In this document: in pieces, positions 16,953-25,624 of the stretch
Layout: every line of letters begins with the position of its first letter
Numbering within the stretch: the stretch's first letter is position 1
Source of the DNA: Kitasatospora sp. GAS204B
Lineage (GTDB): Bacteria; Actinomycetota; Actinomycetes; Streptomycetales; Streptomycetaceae
Assembly (NCBI RefSeq): GCF_029892155.1
Contig: NZ_JARZAG010000024.1
Location: 60,590-124,589 of the forward strand
Length of the DNA: 64,000 nucleotides
Reading direction: 5' to 3'
The notes under the pieces: model-generated
The model's input: only the letters and a program-made list of their open reading frames with translations
Databases searched by the model: none
What the model was told of the DNA's origin: nothing
Position numbers and translations under genes: made by a program

Positions 16953-16969
16953 CGCGGTAAGCTGACGGC

Positions 16970-17617
16970 ATGACAGGACAAGTTCGCACCGTCGACGGTC
17001 GCGTCGCCGGGCGACGCGGACAGGAGACGCGGCAGAAGCTGCTCGACTGCCTCCGCGAGATGCTCAGCACGTCGCCGTACCGGGACGTCAAGGTCATCGA
17101 CGTCGCCCGTATGGCGGGTACCTCCCCCGCGACCTTCTACCAGTACTTCCCGGATGTCGAGGGCGCTGTCCTCGAGATCGCCGAGGAAATGGCCAAGGAC
17201 TCCGTCGAGCTCAAAGAGCTGATCGACGGAAAGTCCTGGGCAGGAAAGTCCGGCGCCACCACGTCTGAAGAACTGGTGGACGGATTCCTCGCCTTCTGGC
17301 GCAAGAACGACGCCATTCTGCGTGTGGTCACGCTTGGCGCCGCGGAAGGGGACAAGCGGTTCTTCAAGATCCGCATGACTGTCCTCAACTCGGTGGCCAA
17401 GCCGCTCGCGGATGCCGTCAAGGACCTTCAGGCCAAGGGCCAGGCCGACAAGGCGCAAGACGCCGCGGCGGTGGCCGGCTCGCTGATCTCGTTGCTCGCC
17501 TCGGCGGCCGAGCATCAGAAGGCCTTCACCTCGTGGGGGGTCAAGGTCAAGGACCTGAAGCCCACCCTCGCTCCCCTGGTGTACTTGGGTGTCACCGGCA
17601 AGAAACCTCCCAAGTAG
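16970..17617 (+). CDS. TetR/AcrR family transcriptional regulator
   Basis: A 215-residue regulator. The N-terminal helix-turn-helix domain is clear: RGQETRQKLLDCLREML, then VKVIDVARMAGTSPATFYQYFPDVEGAVLEIAEEM. The C-terminal ligand-binding half is all-alpha and lacks recognisable ligand residues. It is transcribed toward the convergent fabH-like gene and divergently from the AfsK-like kinase. It probably binds its own upstream region; a CACCGA/TCGGTG inverted repeat is present there. Confidence 0.88.
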   Translation: MTGQVRTVDGRVAGRRGQETRQKLLDCLREMLSTSPYRDVKVIDVARMAGTSPATFYQYFPDVEGAVLEIAEEMAKDSVELKELIDGKSWAGKSGATTSEELVDGFLAFWRKNDAILRVVTLGAAEGDKRFFKIRMTVLNSVAKPLADAVKDLQAKGQADKAQDAAAVAGSLISLLASAAEHQKAFTSWGVKVKDLKPTLAPLVYLGVTGKKPPK

Positions 17618-17754
17618 ACCGTCCTTCCACCCAGCAGTTCTCCATATCGTGTGCTCGCGCGTGGCCCCGGCCTCCTGTCCGGTGGACGTCGGGCGGCGGC
17701 CGTGTCCTCGGGGGAGGTTCGCCGACGTACCGCAGCGCGCTGGCCGACACATGA

Positions 17755-17790
17755 CGGTGGGCGGGATCCCGATCGGGATCCCGCCCACCG
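17755..17790. terminator. Perfect 36-bp palindrome between convergent genes
   Basis: A fully palindromic sequence with 18-bp arms, centred on gatc, lies between the tetR-family gene (+) and the fabH-like gene (-). On the plus strand it is followed by tttcttctt, giving a classic intrinsic terminator for the regulator transcript. It sits only 14 bp from the fabH-like stop codon, so it probably ends both transcripts. Confidence 0.8.
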
Positions 17791-17803
17791 TTTCTTCTTG
17801 CCC

Positions 17804-18748
17804 TCAGGGGCAGCGCACCACCTGGCCGGCGTAGGCCAGCCCGCCGCCGAAGCCGAAGAGCAGCACCGGGTCGCCGCTGACGAGCTCCCCGCGCTCGACC
17901 AGCTTGCTGAGCGCCAGCGGGATCGAGGCGGCCGAGGTGTTGCCGGAGTCGACCACGTCGCGGGCGATGACGGCGTCGGTGGCGCCCAGCTTGCCGGCGA
18001 TCGCGTCGATGATCCGCAGGTTCGCCTGGTGGGCGACGAAGCCCTTGAGCTCGCTCGGCTCGATCCCGGCCCGCTCGCAGGTCCGCCGGGCCAGCGGGGC
18101 GATCTGGGTGGTGGCCCAGCGGAAGACCGCCTGGCCCTGCTGGCTGATCACCGGCTTCCAGCCGGTGATGGTCACCGCGTCGGTCTTCTCCGGTTCCGAT
18201 CCCCAGACCACCGGGCCGATGCCGGGCTCGGCGCCCTCCGGCTGGGCCTCGACCACGGCCGCCCCGGCGCCGTCCGCGAAGATCACGCAGGTGGACCGGT
18301 CGGTCCAGTCGATGGTGTCGGACATCCGCTCGGCGCCGATCACCAGCGCCCGGCTCGCCGCACCGGCCCGGATCGCGTGGTCGGCGGTGGCCAGCGCGTA
18401 GGAGAAGCCCGAGCAGACGGTGTTGATGTCGTAGGCGGCGGGGCTGGGGATGCCGAGCCGGGCCGCGACCGCGCAGGCGGTGTTGGGGCTGCGCTCGATC
18501 GCGGTGCAGGTGGCCACCACCACCAGGTCGATGTCGCGTGCCGCCAGACCACTGTTGGCCAGCGCCTTCTGCGCCGCCTCGGTGGCGAGGTCGACGAGTG
18601 TCTCGTCTTCGGCGATGTGCCGCTGCCGGATGCCCACCCGGCTGCGGATCCACTCGTCGTCAGTGTCGACCAGTGCGCTCAGGTCGTCGTTGGTGAGGAC
18701 CTTGGGAGGCTGGTAGTGGCCGAGCGCCACGATGCGGGAACCGGTCAT
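17804..18748 (-). CDS. Beta-ketoacyl-ACP synthase III family protein (FabH-like)
   Basis: A 314-residue thiolase-fold condensing enzyme that normally joins an acyl-CoA starter to malonyl-ACP. The triad is visible: Cys 112 (DINTVCSGFSYAL), His 240 (FVAHQANLRI) and Asn 270 (VVDSGNTSAAS). The Gly-rich C-terminal loop GFGGGLAYAGQV is present. It is not next to fabD, acpP or fabF, so it is probably an accessory copy rather than the housekeeping gene of the fab operon. The ATG at 18748 has GAGTGG upstream; an in-frame TTG 12 nt earlier is less likely. Confidence 0.88.
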   Translation of the reverse strand: MTGSRIVALGHYQPPKVLTNDDLSALVDTDDEWIRSRVGIRQRHIAEDETLVDLATEAAQKALANSGLAARDIDLVVVATCTAIERSPNTACAVAARLGIPSPAAYDINTVCSGFSYALATADHAIRAGAASRALVIGAERMSDTIDWTDRSTCVIFADGAGAAVVEAQPEGAEPGIGPVVWGSEPEKTDAVTITGWKPVISQQGQAVFRWATTQIAPLARRTCERAGIEPSELKGFVAHQANLRIIDAIAGKLGATDAVIARDVVDSGNTSAASIPLALSKLVERGELVSGDPVLLFGFGGGLAYAGQVVRCP

Positions 18749-18764
18749 GTTGCCACTCAACCCG

Positions 18765-18798
18765 GTTACCGGTGCGTCAACTGCTCACCACCGGTGAC
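18765..18798. promoter_or_regulatory. Inverted repeat upstream of fabH-like gene
   Basis: Arms gttaccggtg (18765-18774) and caccggtgac (18789-18798) pair at nine of ten positions with a 14-nt spacer, 17-50 bp upstream of the fabH-like start. The position suits an operator or a leader hairpin. No regulator can be assigned. Confidence 0.35.
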
Positions 18799-18932
18799 AG
18801 GATCCGGCCTCCGAAGCTGTAGGAGGCGAACAACAGCCCTTGTGCCGCAACGCGGACCAGCCGCCATTTGGTGACATAAAGAGAAATCTCAGGTTGACGG
18901 CAGGACGTTCGAGCGCAAGCCGGCCCCGATCC

Positions 18933-19910
18933 TCAGGTGGCCAGCGAGGCCGCGTCGCCCATCACGATCACCGGCTGGGCGGCCGGGTCCAGGGTGCGGA
19001 TCAGCTGGGTCATGTCGTCCTCGGAGACCGAGACGCAGGCGTGGGTCGGGCCGCCGTGGTCGACGTGCAGCCAGATGCCGCCGCCCTTGGCCTCGCCGAG
19101 CGGTTCCCGGGTGTCCAGCGGCGAGCTGCCGATCACCCGGTTGTAGTCGATCGCCACCACGTAGTCGAAGGACCCGGCCAGCTGCTCGCCGTTGAACCCG
19201 GTGCCGGTCGCCACGAAGCCGCTGTCCTGGTGGTACGGCAGCTTGCTGCCCGGGTCCGGCTTGAGGCCGCCCGCGTCACTCAGCGTGAAGACGCCGATCG
19301 GGCTGCGCAGGTCGCCCGAGCTGTGGTCGGTGGTCCAGCCCGCGTCGCCGTTGTGCCCGCTCCAGCTGGTGCCCGGGCGCCAGCGGCCGTCGGGGGTGCG
19401 GCTCCACAGCGTGACGGTGGAGCTGGTGGCGTCCTTGCCGGCGCCGGTGGCCAGCACCACCTGGGTGCTGCCGGCCGGTATCCGGGCGGCGAAGCCGGGG
19501 CCGAGGCCGGGTATCGCGGCGAAGCTGCCGTCCGCCCGGTCCGAGCGGTCGGCGGTGGGCGCCTCGGTGTGATCGGCGGCGGCACTGCCACTCGGCTGGG
19601 GTGAGCCGGACGGTGTGGCCGCGGTGGACGGCACGGGGGCGGGCAGCGGGACGAGGTCCTGGCCCAGCGCCGTGCCGGCGCCGCGGTGCGCGGCGAACGC
19701 GCCGCCGGGGCCGAAACCGAGCCAGCCGACGGCCGCGGCGATCAGCAGCACCGTGGTGCCCGCGCTGGCCACGCGGCGCCGGCGACGCGCCTTGCGCCGC
19801 CGGCCACGGCGGGCCTGGGCTCGGCCGCCGGACGCGGGCCCGGCGGCGCTGGGTTCCGCGTTGGTCGGCCGCGGCGGCTTGGTTCGCACGGCCCGATGGG
19901 ATCCGGACAT
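18933..19910 (-). CDS. L,D-transpeptidase (YkuD-like) family membrane-anchored protein
   Basis: A 325-residue protein. A basic N-terminus (RRGRRRKARRRRR) precedes one transmembrane helix at about 45-70, then a Pro/Ser/Ala linker and an extracellular domain. The C-terminal motif GIWLHVDHGGPTHACVSVSEDDM has the His...His-x-Cys arrangement of the YkuD catalytic centre, with Cys as nucleophile. Related streptomycete proteins are annotated as L,D-transpeptidase family, but this motif is divergent, so true 3-3 peptidoglycan cross-linking is not certain. The ATG at 19910 has AGGATCG upstream. Confidence 0.75.
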   Translation of the reverse strand: MSGSHRAVRTKPPRPTNAEPSAAGPASGGRAQARRGRRRKARRRRRVASAGTTVLLIAAAVGWLGFGPGGAFAAHRGAGTALGQDLVPLPAPVPSTAATPSGSPQPSGSAAADHTEAPTADRSDRADGSFAAIPGLGPGFAARIPAGSTQVVLATGAGKDATSSTVTLWSRTPDGRWRPGTSWSGHNGDAGWTTDHSSGDLRSPIGVFTLSDAGGLKPDPGSKLPYHQDSGFVATGTGFNGEQLAGSFDYVVAIDYNRVIGSSPLDTREPLGEAKGGGIWLHVDHGGPTHACVSVSEDDMTQLIRTLDPAAQPVIVMGDAASLAT

Positions 19911-20028
19911 GCGGTCGATCCTGCCAAAGGCGGCCACGGACGGTAAACCCGGGCCACCCTAAATCCGCCTGAAGAGGCGTCAGGGCTGGTGGAGCGGGTG
20001 CGGCCGACCCGTCAGACAGACCTGAGCG

Positions 20029-21192
20029 TCACAGGCGCATCGCCTGCGGGGTCTCGCGGCGCAGCGGGTCCGGGCCGTCGTACTCGCGGATGACCTCGTA
20101 GCGGGTGTTGCGCTCGACCGGCCGGAAACCGGCGTCCCGGATCAGGTCGAGCAGGTCCTGGCGGCCGAGCTTGTTCGGGGTGCCGAAGTTGTCCGCGTCG
20201 TGGGTGATCTTGTACTCGACCACCGAGCCGTCCATGTCGTCCGCGCCGTGGCTGAGCGCCAGCTGGGCGGTGGTGACGCCGTGCATCACCCAGAAGACCT
20301 TGACGTGCGGGACGTTGTCGAAGAGCAGCCGGGAGACCGCGAAGGTCTTCAGCGCCTCGGCGCCGGTGGCCATCTCGGTGCGGGCCATCAGCCGGTTGCG
20401 GACCACGCCGTCCTTGGAGTCGTGGAAGTCGTGCTGGTAGCGCAGCGGGATGAAGACCTGGAAGCCGCCGGTCTCGTCCTGCAGTTCGCGCAGCCGCAGC
20501 ACGTGGTCGACCCGGTGCCGGGGCTCCTCGATGTGCCCGTACAGCATGGTGCACGGGGTCTTGAGGCCCTTGGAGTGCGCGAGGCGGTGGATCCGCGACC
20601 AGTCCTCCCAGTGGGTCTCGTGGTCGACGATGTGCTGGCGGACCTCCCAGTCGAAGATCTCCGCGCCGCCGCCGGTCAGCGACTCCAGGCCGGCGTCGAT
20701 CAGCTCGTCGAGGATCTCGGAGGCCGGCAGGCCGCTGATCTTCTCGAACCAGTGGATCTCGGTGGCGGTGAAGGCCTTCAGCGAGACGTTCGGCAGCGCG
20801 GCCTTCAACTCGCGCAGCGAGCGCGGGTAGTAGCGCCACGGCAGGGTCGGGTGCAGGCCGTTGACGATGTGCAGCTCGGTCAGCGAGTCCGACTCCATCG
20901 TCTTGGCCAGGCGCACCGCCTCCTCGATCCGCATGGTGTACGCGTCCTTCTCGCCCGGCTTGCGCTGGAACGAGCAGTAGGCGCAGGAGGCGGCGCAGAC
21001 GTTGGTCATGTTGAGGTGGCGGTTCACGTTGAAGTGGACGACGTCGCCGTTCTTGCGCGTCCGCACGTGGTGCGCCAGGCCGCCCAGCCAGGCCAGGTCG
21101 TCGCTCTCGTAGAGCGCGATGCCGTCCTCGCGGGTGAGCCGCTCGCCCGCGTAGACCTTTGCCTCCAGCTCCCGCTTCAGCCCTGCGTCCAT
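20029..21192 (-). CDS. mqnE: Aminofutalosine synthase (radical SAM)
   Basis: A 387-residue radical SAM enzyme of menaquinone synthesis by the futalosine route. It joins the chorismate-derived 3-[(1-carboxyvinyl)oxy]benzoate to SAM to give aminofutalosine. The cluster motif is Cys 66, Cys 70, Cys 73 (CAASCAYC), followed by SFQRKPGEKDAYTM and the SLTELHIVNGLHP segment seen in MqnE. The GGAGGCGG site precedes the ATG. Other futalosine or menaquinone genes (ubiX, ubiA and ubiD types) are nearby. A large inverted repeat lies just upstream. Confidence 0.93.
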   Translation of the reverse strand: MDAGLKRELEAKVYAGERLTREDGIALYESDDLAWLGGLAHHVRTRKNGDVVHFNVNRHLNMTNVCAASCAYCSFQRKPGEKDAYTMRIEEAVRLAKTMESDSLTELHIVNGLHPTLPWRYYPRSLRELKAALPNVSLKAFTATEIHWFEKISGLPASEILDELIDAGLESLTGGGAEIFDWEVRQHIVDHETHWEDWSRIHRLAHSKGLKTPCTMLYGHIEEPRHRVDHVLRLRELQDETGGFQVFIPLRYQHDFHDSKDGVVRNRLMARTEMATGAEALKTFAVSRLLFDNVPHVKVFWVMHGVTTAQLALSHGADDMDGSVVEYKITHDADNFGTPNKLGRQDLLDLIRDAGFRPVERNTRYEVIREYDGPDPLRRETPQAMRL

Positions 21193-21258
21193 GCGGTGAA
21201 CCGCCTCCTACGTCTTCGATCCAATGGCCGTTTCGCGCCGGAACCGAGACTACGCCTA

Positions 21259-21351
21259 AGACCGACCGTCGGATGATGGGTGGGTCAAGGAGAAGCCGTC
21301 CAGGCGACAGCCCGGGCGTCGCGACGCCGCCCATCATCCGACGGTCGGTCT
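21259..21351. promoter_or_regulatory. 22-bp inverted repeat with 49-nt spacer upstream of mqnE
   Basis: Arms at 21259-21280 and 21330-21351 are perfect reverse complements. Each arm holds its own small palindrome, ccgac-n-gtcgg. The spacer contains another palindrome, ggcgtcgcgacgcc (21315-21328). The outer arm touches the stop codon of the threonine dehydratase gene, and mqnE starts 67 bp away. It may be a terminator of the upstream transcript, a pair of operator sites or a structured mqnE leader. No U tract follows on the minus strand. Confidence 0.6.
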
Positions 21352-22307
21352 CACATCAGGAGTTCGGACAGCAGCTTCGGTTCCAGGTTGCCGCCGCTCA
21401 CCACGGCCGCGAAGACCCTCCCGCGCAGCTCGCCCGCGCGGTGCAGGTAGGCGGCGGTGGCCACCGCGCCCGAGGGCTCGGCGACCAGCCGCCCGCGCCG
21501 GGCGAGCACCGCCACGGTGTCCCGGATCTCCTGCTCGGTGACCGTCACGATGTCGTCCACATAGGCCTGGAGGTGCTCGAAGTTGAGCACTCCGAGCGGG
21601 CTGCGCAGGCCGTCCGCGACGGTCCGGTACCGCTCCTCGACCGACCACGGCCGCAGTTCGCCGGAGCGCAGGCTGTCGCGCGCGTCGGCGGCGAGTTCCG
21701 GCTCGACGCCGATCACCCGCACGCCCGGGGTGGTCAGCTTGATCGCCGCCGCGGTGCCGCTGATCAGCCCGCCGCCGCTGACCGGCACCAGCACGGTGTC
21801 CAGCTCGTCCGGGGCGTCCTCGCCGATCTCCAGGCCGACCGTGCCCTGCCCGGCGATGATGAACGGATCGTCATACGGCGGTACCCAGACGTAGCCGTGC
21901 CGCCGGGCCAGCTCGGCCGGCCGGCTGTCCCGCTCCTCGGCCGGCACCAGCAGCACCTCGGCGCCGTAGGAGCGGGTAGCCGCCACCTTGACCTCGGGCG
22001 AGGTGTCCGGCATCACGATGACGGCCTCGATGCCGAGCTGCCGGGCCGCGTAGGCGACCGCCTGGGCGTGGTTGCCGCTGGACTGGGCGACCACGCCGCG
22101 GGCCCGCTCCGCGGCGCTCAGCTGGGCCAGCCGGTTGTGGGCGCCGCGGATCTTGAAGGCACCGGTCGGCTGGAGGTTCTCGGGCTTGAGCCAGAGGCGG
22201 CGGTGGCCGTCCTCGGCCCAGGGCGCCGGCATCAGCGGCGTGCGCACCGCCACGCCGGCTATCCGCCGTTGGGCGGCGCGCAGCTCGTCCAGCCCGACCA
22301 GTGCCAT
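21351..22307 (-). CDS. Threonine/serine ammonia-lyase (PLP fold type II)
   Basis: A 318-residue PLP enzyme that deaminates threonine to 2-oxobutanoate (or serine to pyruvate). The PLP Lys lies in PTGAFKIRGAHN; the SSGNHAQAVAYAA loop and the glycine loop PVSGGGLISGTAAA bind cofactor. At 318 residues it has no C-terminal ACT regulatory domain, so it resembles catabolic or short-type dehydratases rather than allosteric IlvA. It starts 3 nt after the Lrp-family gene, so the two are co-transcribed and the regulator probably senses an amino acid tied to this enzyme. Confidence 0.88.
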   Translation of the reverse strand: MALVGLDELRAAQRRIAGVAVRTPLMPAPWAEDGHRRLWLKPENLQPTGAFKIRGAHNRLAQLSAAERARGVVAQSSGNHAQAVAYAARQLGIEAVIVMPDTSPEVKVAATRSYGAEVLLVPAEERDSRPAELARRHGYVWVPPYDDPFIIAGQGTVGLEIGEDAPDELDTVLVPVSGGGLISGTAAAIKLTTPGVRVIGVEPELAADARDSLRSGELRPWSVEERYRTVADGLRSPLGVLNFEHLQAYVDDIVTVTEQEIRDTVAVLARRGRLVAEPSGAVATAAYLHRAGELRGRVFAAVVSGGNLEPKLLSELLM

Positions 22308-22310
22308 CGC

Positions 22311-22772
22311 CTACTCCCCCGTGCCCAGCGGCAGTTCGCTGACCCGGTTCTCCCACTTGGTGGAGAGCACGACCGTGGTCCGGGTCCGGGCCACGCCCTT
22401 GGTCCCCGACAGCCGCTTCACCACCGACTCCAGGCCCTCCACGTCGGAGACCCGGGCCTTGAGCATGTACGAGTCGTCACCCGCGATGAACCAGCAGTCC
22501 TCGACCTCGCCGAGGTCCTTCAACCGGTGCGCCACGTCCTCGTGGTCGGCGGCGTCGGTGAGCTGAAGGCCGATCAGCGCGGTGACCCCGAAGCCGAGCG
22601 AGGCCGGGTTGACGGTGGCCCGATAGCCGGTGATCACCCCGGCCTGCTCCAGCCGGTTGATCCGGTCAGTGACGCTCGGCCCCGACAGGCCCACCAGGCG
22701 GCCGAGTTCCGCGTAGGAGGCGCGGCCGTTCTCCCGCAGTGCCTGGATGAGCTGTCTGTCCACCGTGTCCAT
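22311..22772 (-). CDS. Lrp/AsnC family transcriptional regulator
   Basis: A 153-residue regulator starting MDTVDRQLIQALRENGR. The N-terminal helix-turn-helix is SYAELGRLVGLSGPSVTDRINRLEQAGVI. The C-terminal RAM (ACT-like) domain contains TALIGLQL and the EVEDCWFIAGDDSYMLKARV strand pair. Lrp proteins bind amino acids and oligomerise on DNA. It is directly upstream of the threonine dehydratase gene. The longer reading from 22901 lacks family similarity. Confidence 0.9.
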   Translation of the reverse strand: MDTVDRQLIQALRENGRASYAELGRLVGLSGPSVTDRINRLEQAGVITGYRATVNPASLGFGVTALIGLQLTDAADHEDVAHRLKDLGEVEDCWFIAGDDSYMLKARVSDVEGLESVVKRLSGTKGVARTRTTVVLSTKWENRVSELPLGTGE

Positions 22773-22922
22773 GTACCGTCCGCGTCCTTCCGAACCGAGC
22801 CAGACCCCGAGAGCATTATCCGCAGTTCCAAGGTCACGCTTGCCGCGCAACCCGGAAATCACAGACGTCAGATGTCGGCTGCCAGATATCGCAGAGAACA
22901 TACTCTCCCGGGAGGACCCTTC

Positions 22923-23582
22923 TTACGCCCCCTCGGCACCGCGGGCCGCGCCCAGCTCGCCCGCCCAGCGGCGGTAGAGCCGGTGCGGCACCCCGGCGGC
23001 GTCCAGGACCCGCCCCGCGACGAAGTCCACCAGCTCCTGGCCGGTGGAGCCGCCCGCGTAGAAACCGGGGGCCGCGGGCAGCACCACGGCGCCGGCCGCG
23101 TCCAGCTCCACCAAGTGACGCAGTGTCACCCCGTCGAGCGGTGTCTCGCGGACGCAGACCACCAGCGGGCGGCGCTCCTTGAGGGTGACGGCGGCGGCGC
23201 GCTGGATCAGGTCCTTGCTCAATCCGAGCGCGATCCCGGCCACCGCGCCGGTGGTGGCCGGCACCACCAGCATCCCCTTGGCCGGGTAGGAGCCGCTGGA
23301 CGGGCCGGCCGCGAAGTCGCCCGCCGGCCAGTACCTGACCTCCGCCAGGCCCTCCTCGGAGCCCAGCCAGTCGGCCAGGTCGGCGCGCCACCGCGCGTCC
23401 CGGAAGGAGATCCCGGTCTCGTCCAGGATGGTCAGCCGAGCCGCCCGGCTGACCACCAGGTCGACCGCCTCGCCGGCGGCCAGCAGGGCGCGGATCACCG
23501 AGGCCGCGTACGGCGTGCCGGAGGCTCCCGTCACCCCGACCACCCAGGGCCGTCGTACCGCCGCCTGTTGTTCGTTGCGCAT
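22923..23582 (-). CDS. ubiX: UbiX-like flavin prenyltransferase
   Basis: A 219-residue flavoprotein starting MRNEQQAAVRRPWVVGVTGASG. UbiX-type enzymes make prenylated FMN, the cofactor of UbiD decarboxylases. The phosphate/flavin-binding GVTGASGTPYA, the VVPATTGAVAGIALGLS segment and RPLVVCVRETP match the family. A ubiD-like gene at 27010-28467 is the probable client; in Streptomyces this pair is thought to act late in menaquinone synthesis. It is divergent from the cyclase-family gene, with only 41 bp between starts. Confidence 0.92.
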   Translation of the reverse strand: MRNEQQAAVRRPWVVGVTGASGTPYAASVIRALLAAGEAVDLVVSRAARLTILDETGISFRDARWRADLADWLGSEEGLAEVRYWPAGDFAAGPSSGSYPAKGMLVVPATTGAVAGIALGLSKDLIQRAAAVTLKERRPLVVCVRETPLDGVTLRHLVELDAAGAVVLPAAPGFYAGGSTGQELVDFVAGRVLDAAGVPHRLYRRWAGELGAARGAEGA

Positions 23583-23623
23583 ACCTCGCACCCTAGAGCG
23601 TGCGACGCGGGAGGATGGTCGGC

Positions 23624-24370
23624 ATGGCGCCGATAATGATCGACCTCACCCACCAGGTCACCACCGGCATGCCCGTCTACCCCGGCGATCCCGAGGTGGC
23701 CCTGCGCCCCGCGCTGACCACCGACACCGCCGGGGTGAACGTGCTCTCGGTGCACCTGGGCTCGCAGTCGGGCACCCACGTGGACGCGCCCTACCACGTG
23801 GACGTCACCTGGCCGACCCTGGACGGCCTGCCGCTGGACCGGTTCACCGGCCCCGCCGTGGTCGCCGACCTGCGCGCGCTGCCCGCCCGCAGTGCGGTGA
23901 CGCCCGATCAGCTGGCCCCCGCGCTGGCCCGCCTGACGCCGGGCGCGGTGCTGCTGCTGGCCACCGGCTGGCCCCGGTTCTGGGGCACCGAGCGGTACCT
24001 GGCGCACCCGTACCTGACGGCGGCGGCGGCCGAGGTGATCGTCGCGGCCGGGGTCCGCACGGTCGGGGTGGACGCGCTGAGCGTGGACCCCACGCCCGAC
24101 CCCGGTCCGGCCGACCCGGCGGTGGCGGCGCTGCTGGCGGGCCTGAGCGACGAGCACGACGGCGAGCCGCCGGCCGCGGCGCCGGAGCTGGCCGCGCACC
24201 GGATCCTGCTCGGCGCCGAGGGCGGCGGTGTGATCGCGGAGAACCTGACCGACCTGACCGCGCTGCTGGAGGCGCAGGCCCGGGAGAAGCCGATCAGCGT
24301 GAGCCTCTTCCCGCTGCGGCTGGCGGCGGCGGACGGGGCGCCGGTGCGCGCGGTGGCGCGGGTGGGGTAG
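23624..24370 (+). CDS. Cyclase-family / kynurenine formamidase-like metal hydrolase
   Basis: A 248-residue protein starting MAPIMIDLTHQVTTGMPVYPGDP. The family metal site is visible in SQSGTHVDAPYHV, and a second His/Asp region in VGVDALSVDP. Members of this fold hydrolyse N-formylkynurenine, isatin or similar amides, but the substrate cannot be read here. A GGGAGG site precedes the chosen ATG. The gene sits between ubiX and mqnP-like genes, with no clear reason to act in menaquinone synthesis. Confidence 0.8.
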   Translation: MAPIMIDLTHQVTTGMPVYPGDPEVALRPALTTDTAGVNVLSVHLGSQSGTHVDAPYHVDVTWPTLDGLPLDRFTGPAVVADLRALPARSAVTPDQLAPALARLTPGAVLLLATGWPRFWGTERYLAHPYLTAAAAEVIVAAGVRTVGVDALSVDPTPDPGPADPAVAALLAGLSDEHDGEPPAAAPELAAHRILLGAEGGGVIAENLTDLTALLEAQAREKPISVSLFPLRLAAADGAPVRAVARVG

Positions 24371-24405
24371 TGGGCAGGTACTGTCCGCAGGTGGAGAAAC
24401 TGCCG

Positions 24406-24837
24406 ATGGAAAATGTGATCTTCAGCTTGTCGAGACGCCAGCTCTCGAACTACCTGGTTCGTCTGATCCTGCTGCTGGCCGTGGTCTGCGGCGTCACCGT
24501 CCTGGTCACGCACAACGCCGTGGCCACCGGGGTCGGCGCCGTCGTGGTGCTGGTCACGCTCTGGCTGGGCGCCGCGCGCGGCCGCACCACGCTGAGCCGC
24601 ACCGGCATCGAGATCCGGCGCCCGCTCGGCCCGCGGCAGCTCGTCGACTGGAAGCAGGTCAAGGAGATCCGCGACGAGCAGCGGGGCGGCACCCGGCTGC
24701 TGCGGGTCGAGCTGACCGGCGGCCGCAGCTTCCCACTGCCCGCCCCCACGCACAGCGCGCTGTCCCCCAACCCCGACTACGCCACCGAGCGTGACCAGTT
24801 GCTCGCCTACCGCAAGCGGCGCTCCGGCCGTCGCTAG
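24406..24837 (+). CDS. Small membrane protein with bacterial PH-like domain
   Basis: A 143-residue protein. Two hydrophobic helices (about 17-52) are followed by a soluble beta-rich segment (GRTTLSRTGIEIRRPLGPRQLVDWKQVKEIRDEQ) typical of the bacterial PH domain found in mycobacterial low-molecular-weight antigen 6 and related proteins. The role is unknown. An in-frame GTG at 24391 is an alternative start; GGTGGAG upstream favours the ATG. It is possibly co-transcribed with the upstream cyclase gene. Confidence 0.65.
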   Translation: MENVIFSLSRRQLSNYLVRLILLLAVVCGVTVLVTHNAVATGVGAVVVLVTLWLGAARGRTTLSRTGIEIRRPLGPRQLVDWKQVKEIRDEQRGGTRLLRVELTGGRSFPLPAPTHSALSPNPDYATERDQLLAYRKRRSGRR

Positions 24838-24906
24838 GCCGGACCCGGCCGCAGCTCGCACCTTGGTCTAGACCATCCCCGGGCACCCCCGATAGGCTGA
24901 CCGGCC

Positions 24907-25617
24907 ATGGCAGAGATCGTCGGTGTGGTCGAGCGACTCTGGCGCTACCCCGTGAAATCCACCGCCGGGGAGCGCCTGACCCAGGTCGCCGTCGACGATC
25001 GCGGCCTGGCCGGGGACCGGCTCTACGCGGTCCGGGACGGGGAGGGCAGGCTCGGCTCGGGCAAGAACACCCGCCGCTTGCGGCGGATGGACGGGCTGCT
25101 GCGGCTCGGCTCGCGGCTCGGGCACCTGCTGGACGGCCCCGAGCTGCTCGACCCGCTCGGCCGGACCGTCGCCGACCCCGCCGCCTTCCTCCGCGCCTAC
25201 CTGCAGCGGGACGACGTCACGCTGGCCCGCGAGGACGCCGTCTCGCACTTCGACCAGCTCCCGGTCAGCCTGCTGACCACCGCCACCCTGGACTGGGTCC
25301 GCGAGGCCGTGCCGACCGCGCTGGTCGACGAGCGGCGGTTCCGCCCCAACATCCTGCTGCGCACCCCGCCGGGCACCAGGCCGTTCGTCGAGGACGACTG
25401 GTTCGGCCGGGAGGGCGAGCTGAAGTCCGGCGCCCGGCTGGCCTTCGTGCGCTCCAGCGAGCGCTGCGTGATGGCCACCGCGGCCCAGCCGGGCCTGCCG
25501 TACGCCCCCGAGATCCTGCGGGTGCTGGCCGGGGAGCACGCCAACCGGCTGGACGCGCTCGCGACCGTGAGCGCGCCCGGACTGCTGCGGGTCGGCGACC
25601 GGCTGCGGCTGCTCTGA
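24907..25617 (+). CDS. MOSC domain protein
   Basis: A 236-residue protein with an N-terminal MOSC beta-barrel region (VERLWRYPVKSTAGERLTQVAVDDRGLAGDR) and the MOSC core (DERRFRPNILLRT, then SSERCVMATAAQPGL with the conserved Cys). MOSC proteins bind sulphur or molybdenum cofactor and act in reductases such as mARC or in sulphur transfer. No molybdenum-cofactor gene is next to it, so the substrate is open. Confidence 0.85.
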   Translation: MAEIVGVVERLWRYPVKSTAGERLTQVAVDDRGLAGDRLYAVRDGEGRLGSGKNTRRLRRMDGLLRLGSRLGHLLDGPELLDPLGRTVADPAAFLRAYLQRDDVTLAREDAVSHFDQLPVSLLTTATLDWVREAVPTALVDERRFRPNILLRTPPGTRPFVEDDWFGREGELKSGARLAFVRSSERCVMATAAQPGLPYAPEILRVLAGEHANRLDALATVSAPGLLRVGDRLRLL

Positions 25618-25624
25618 CGGTACG

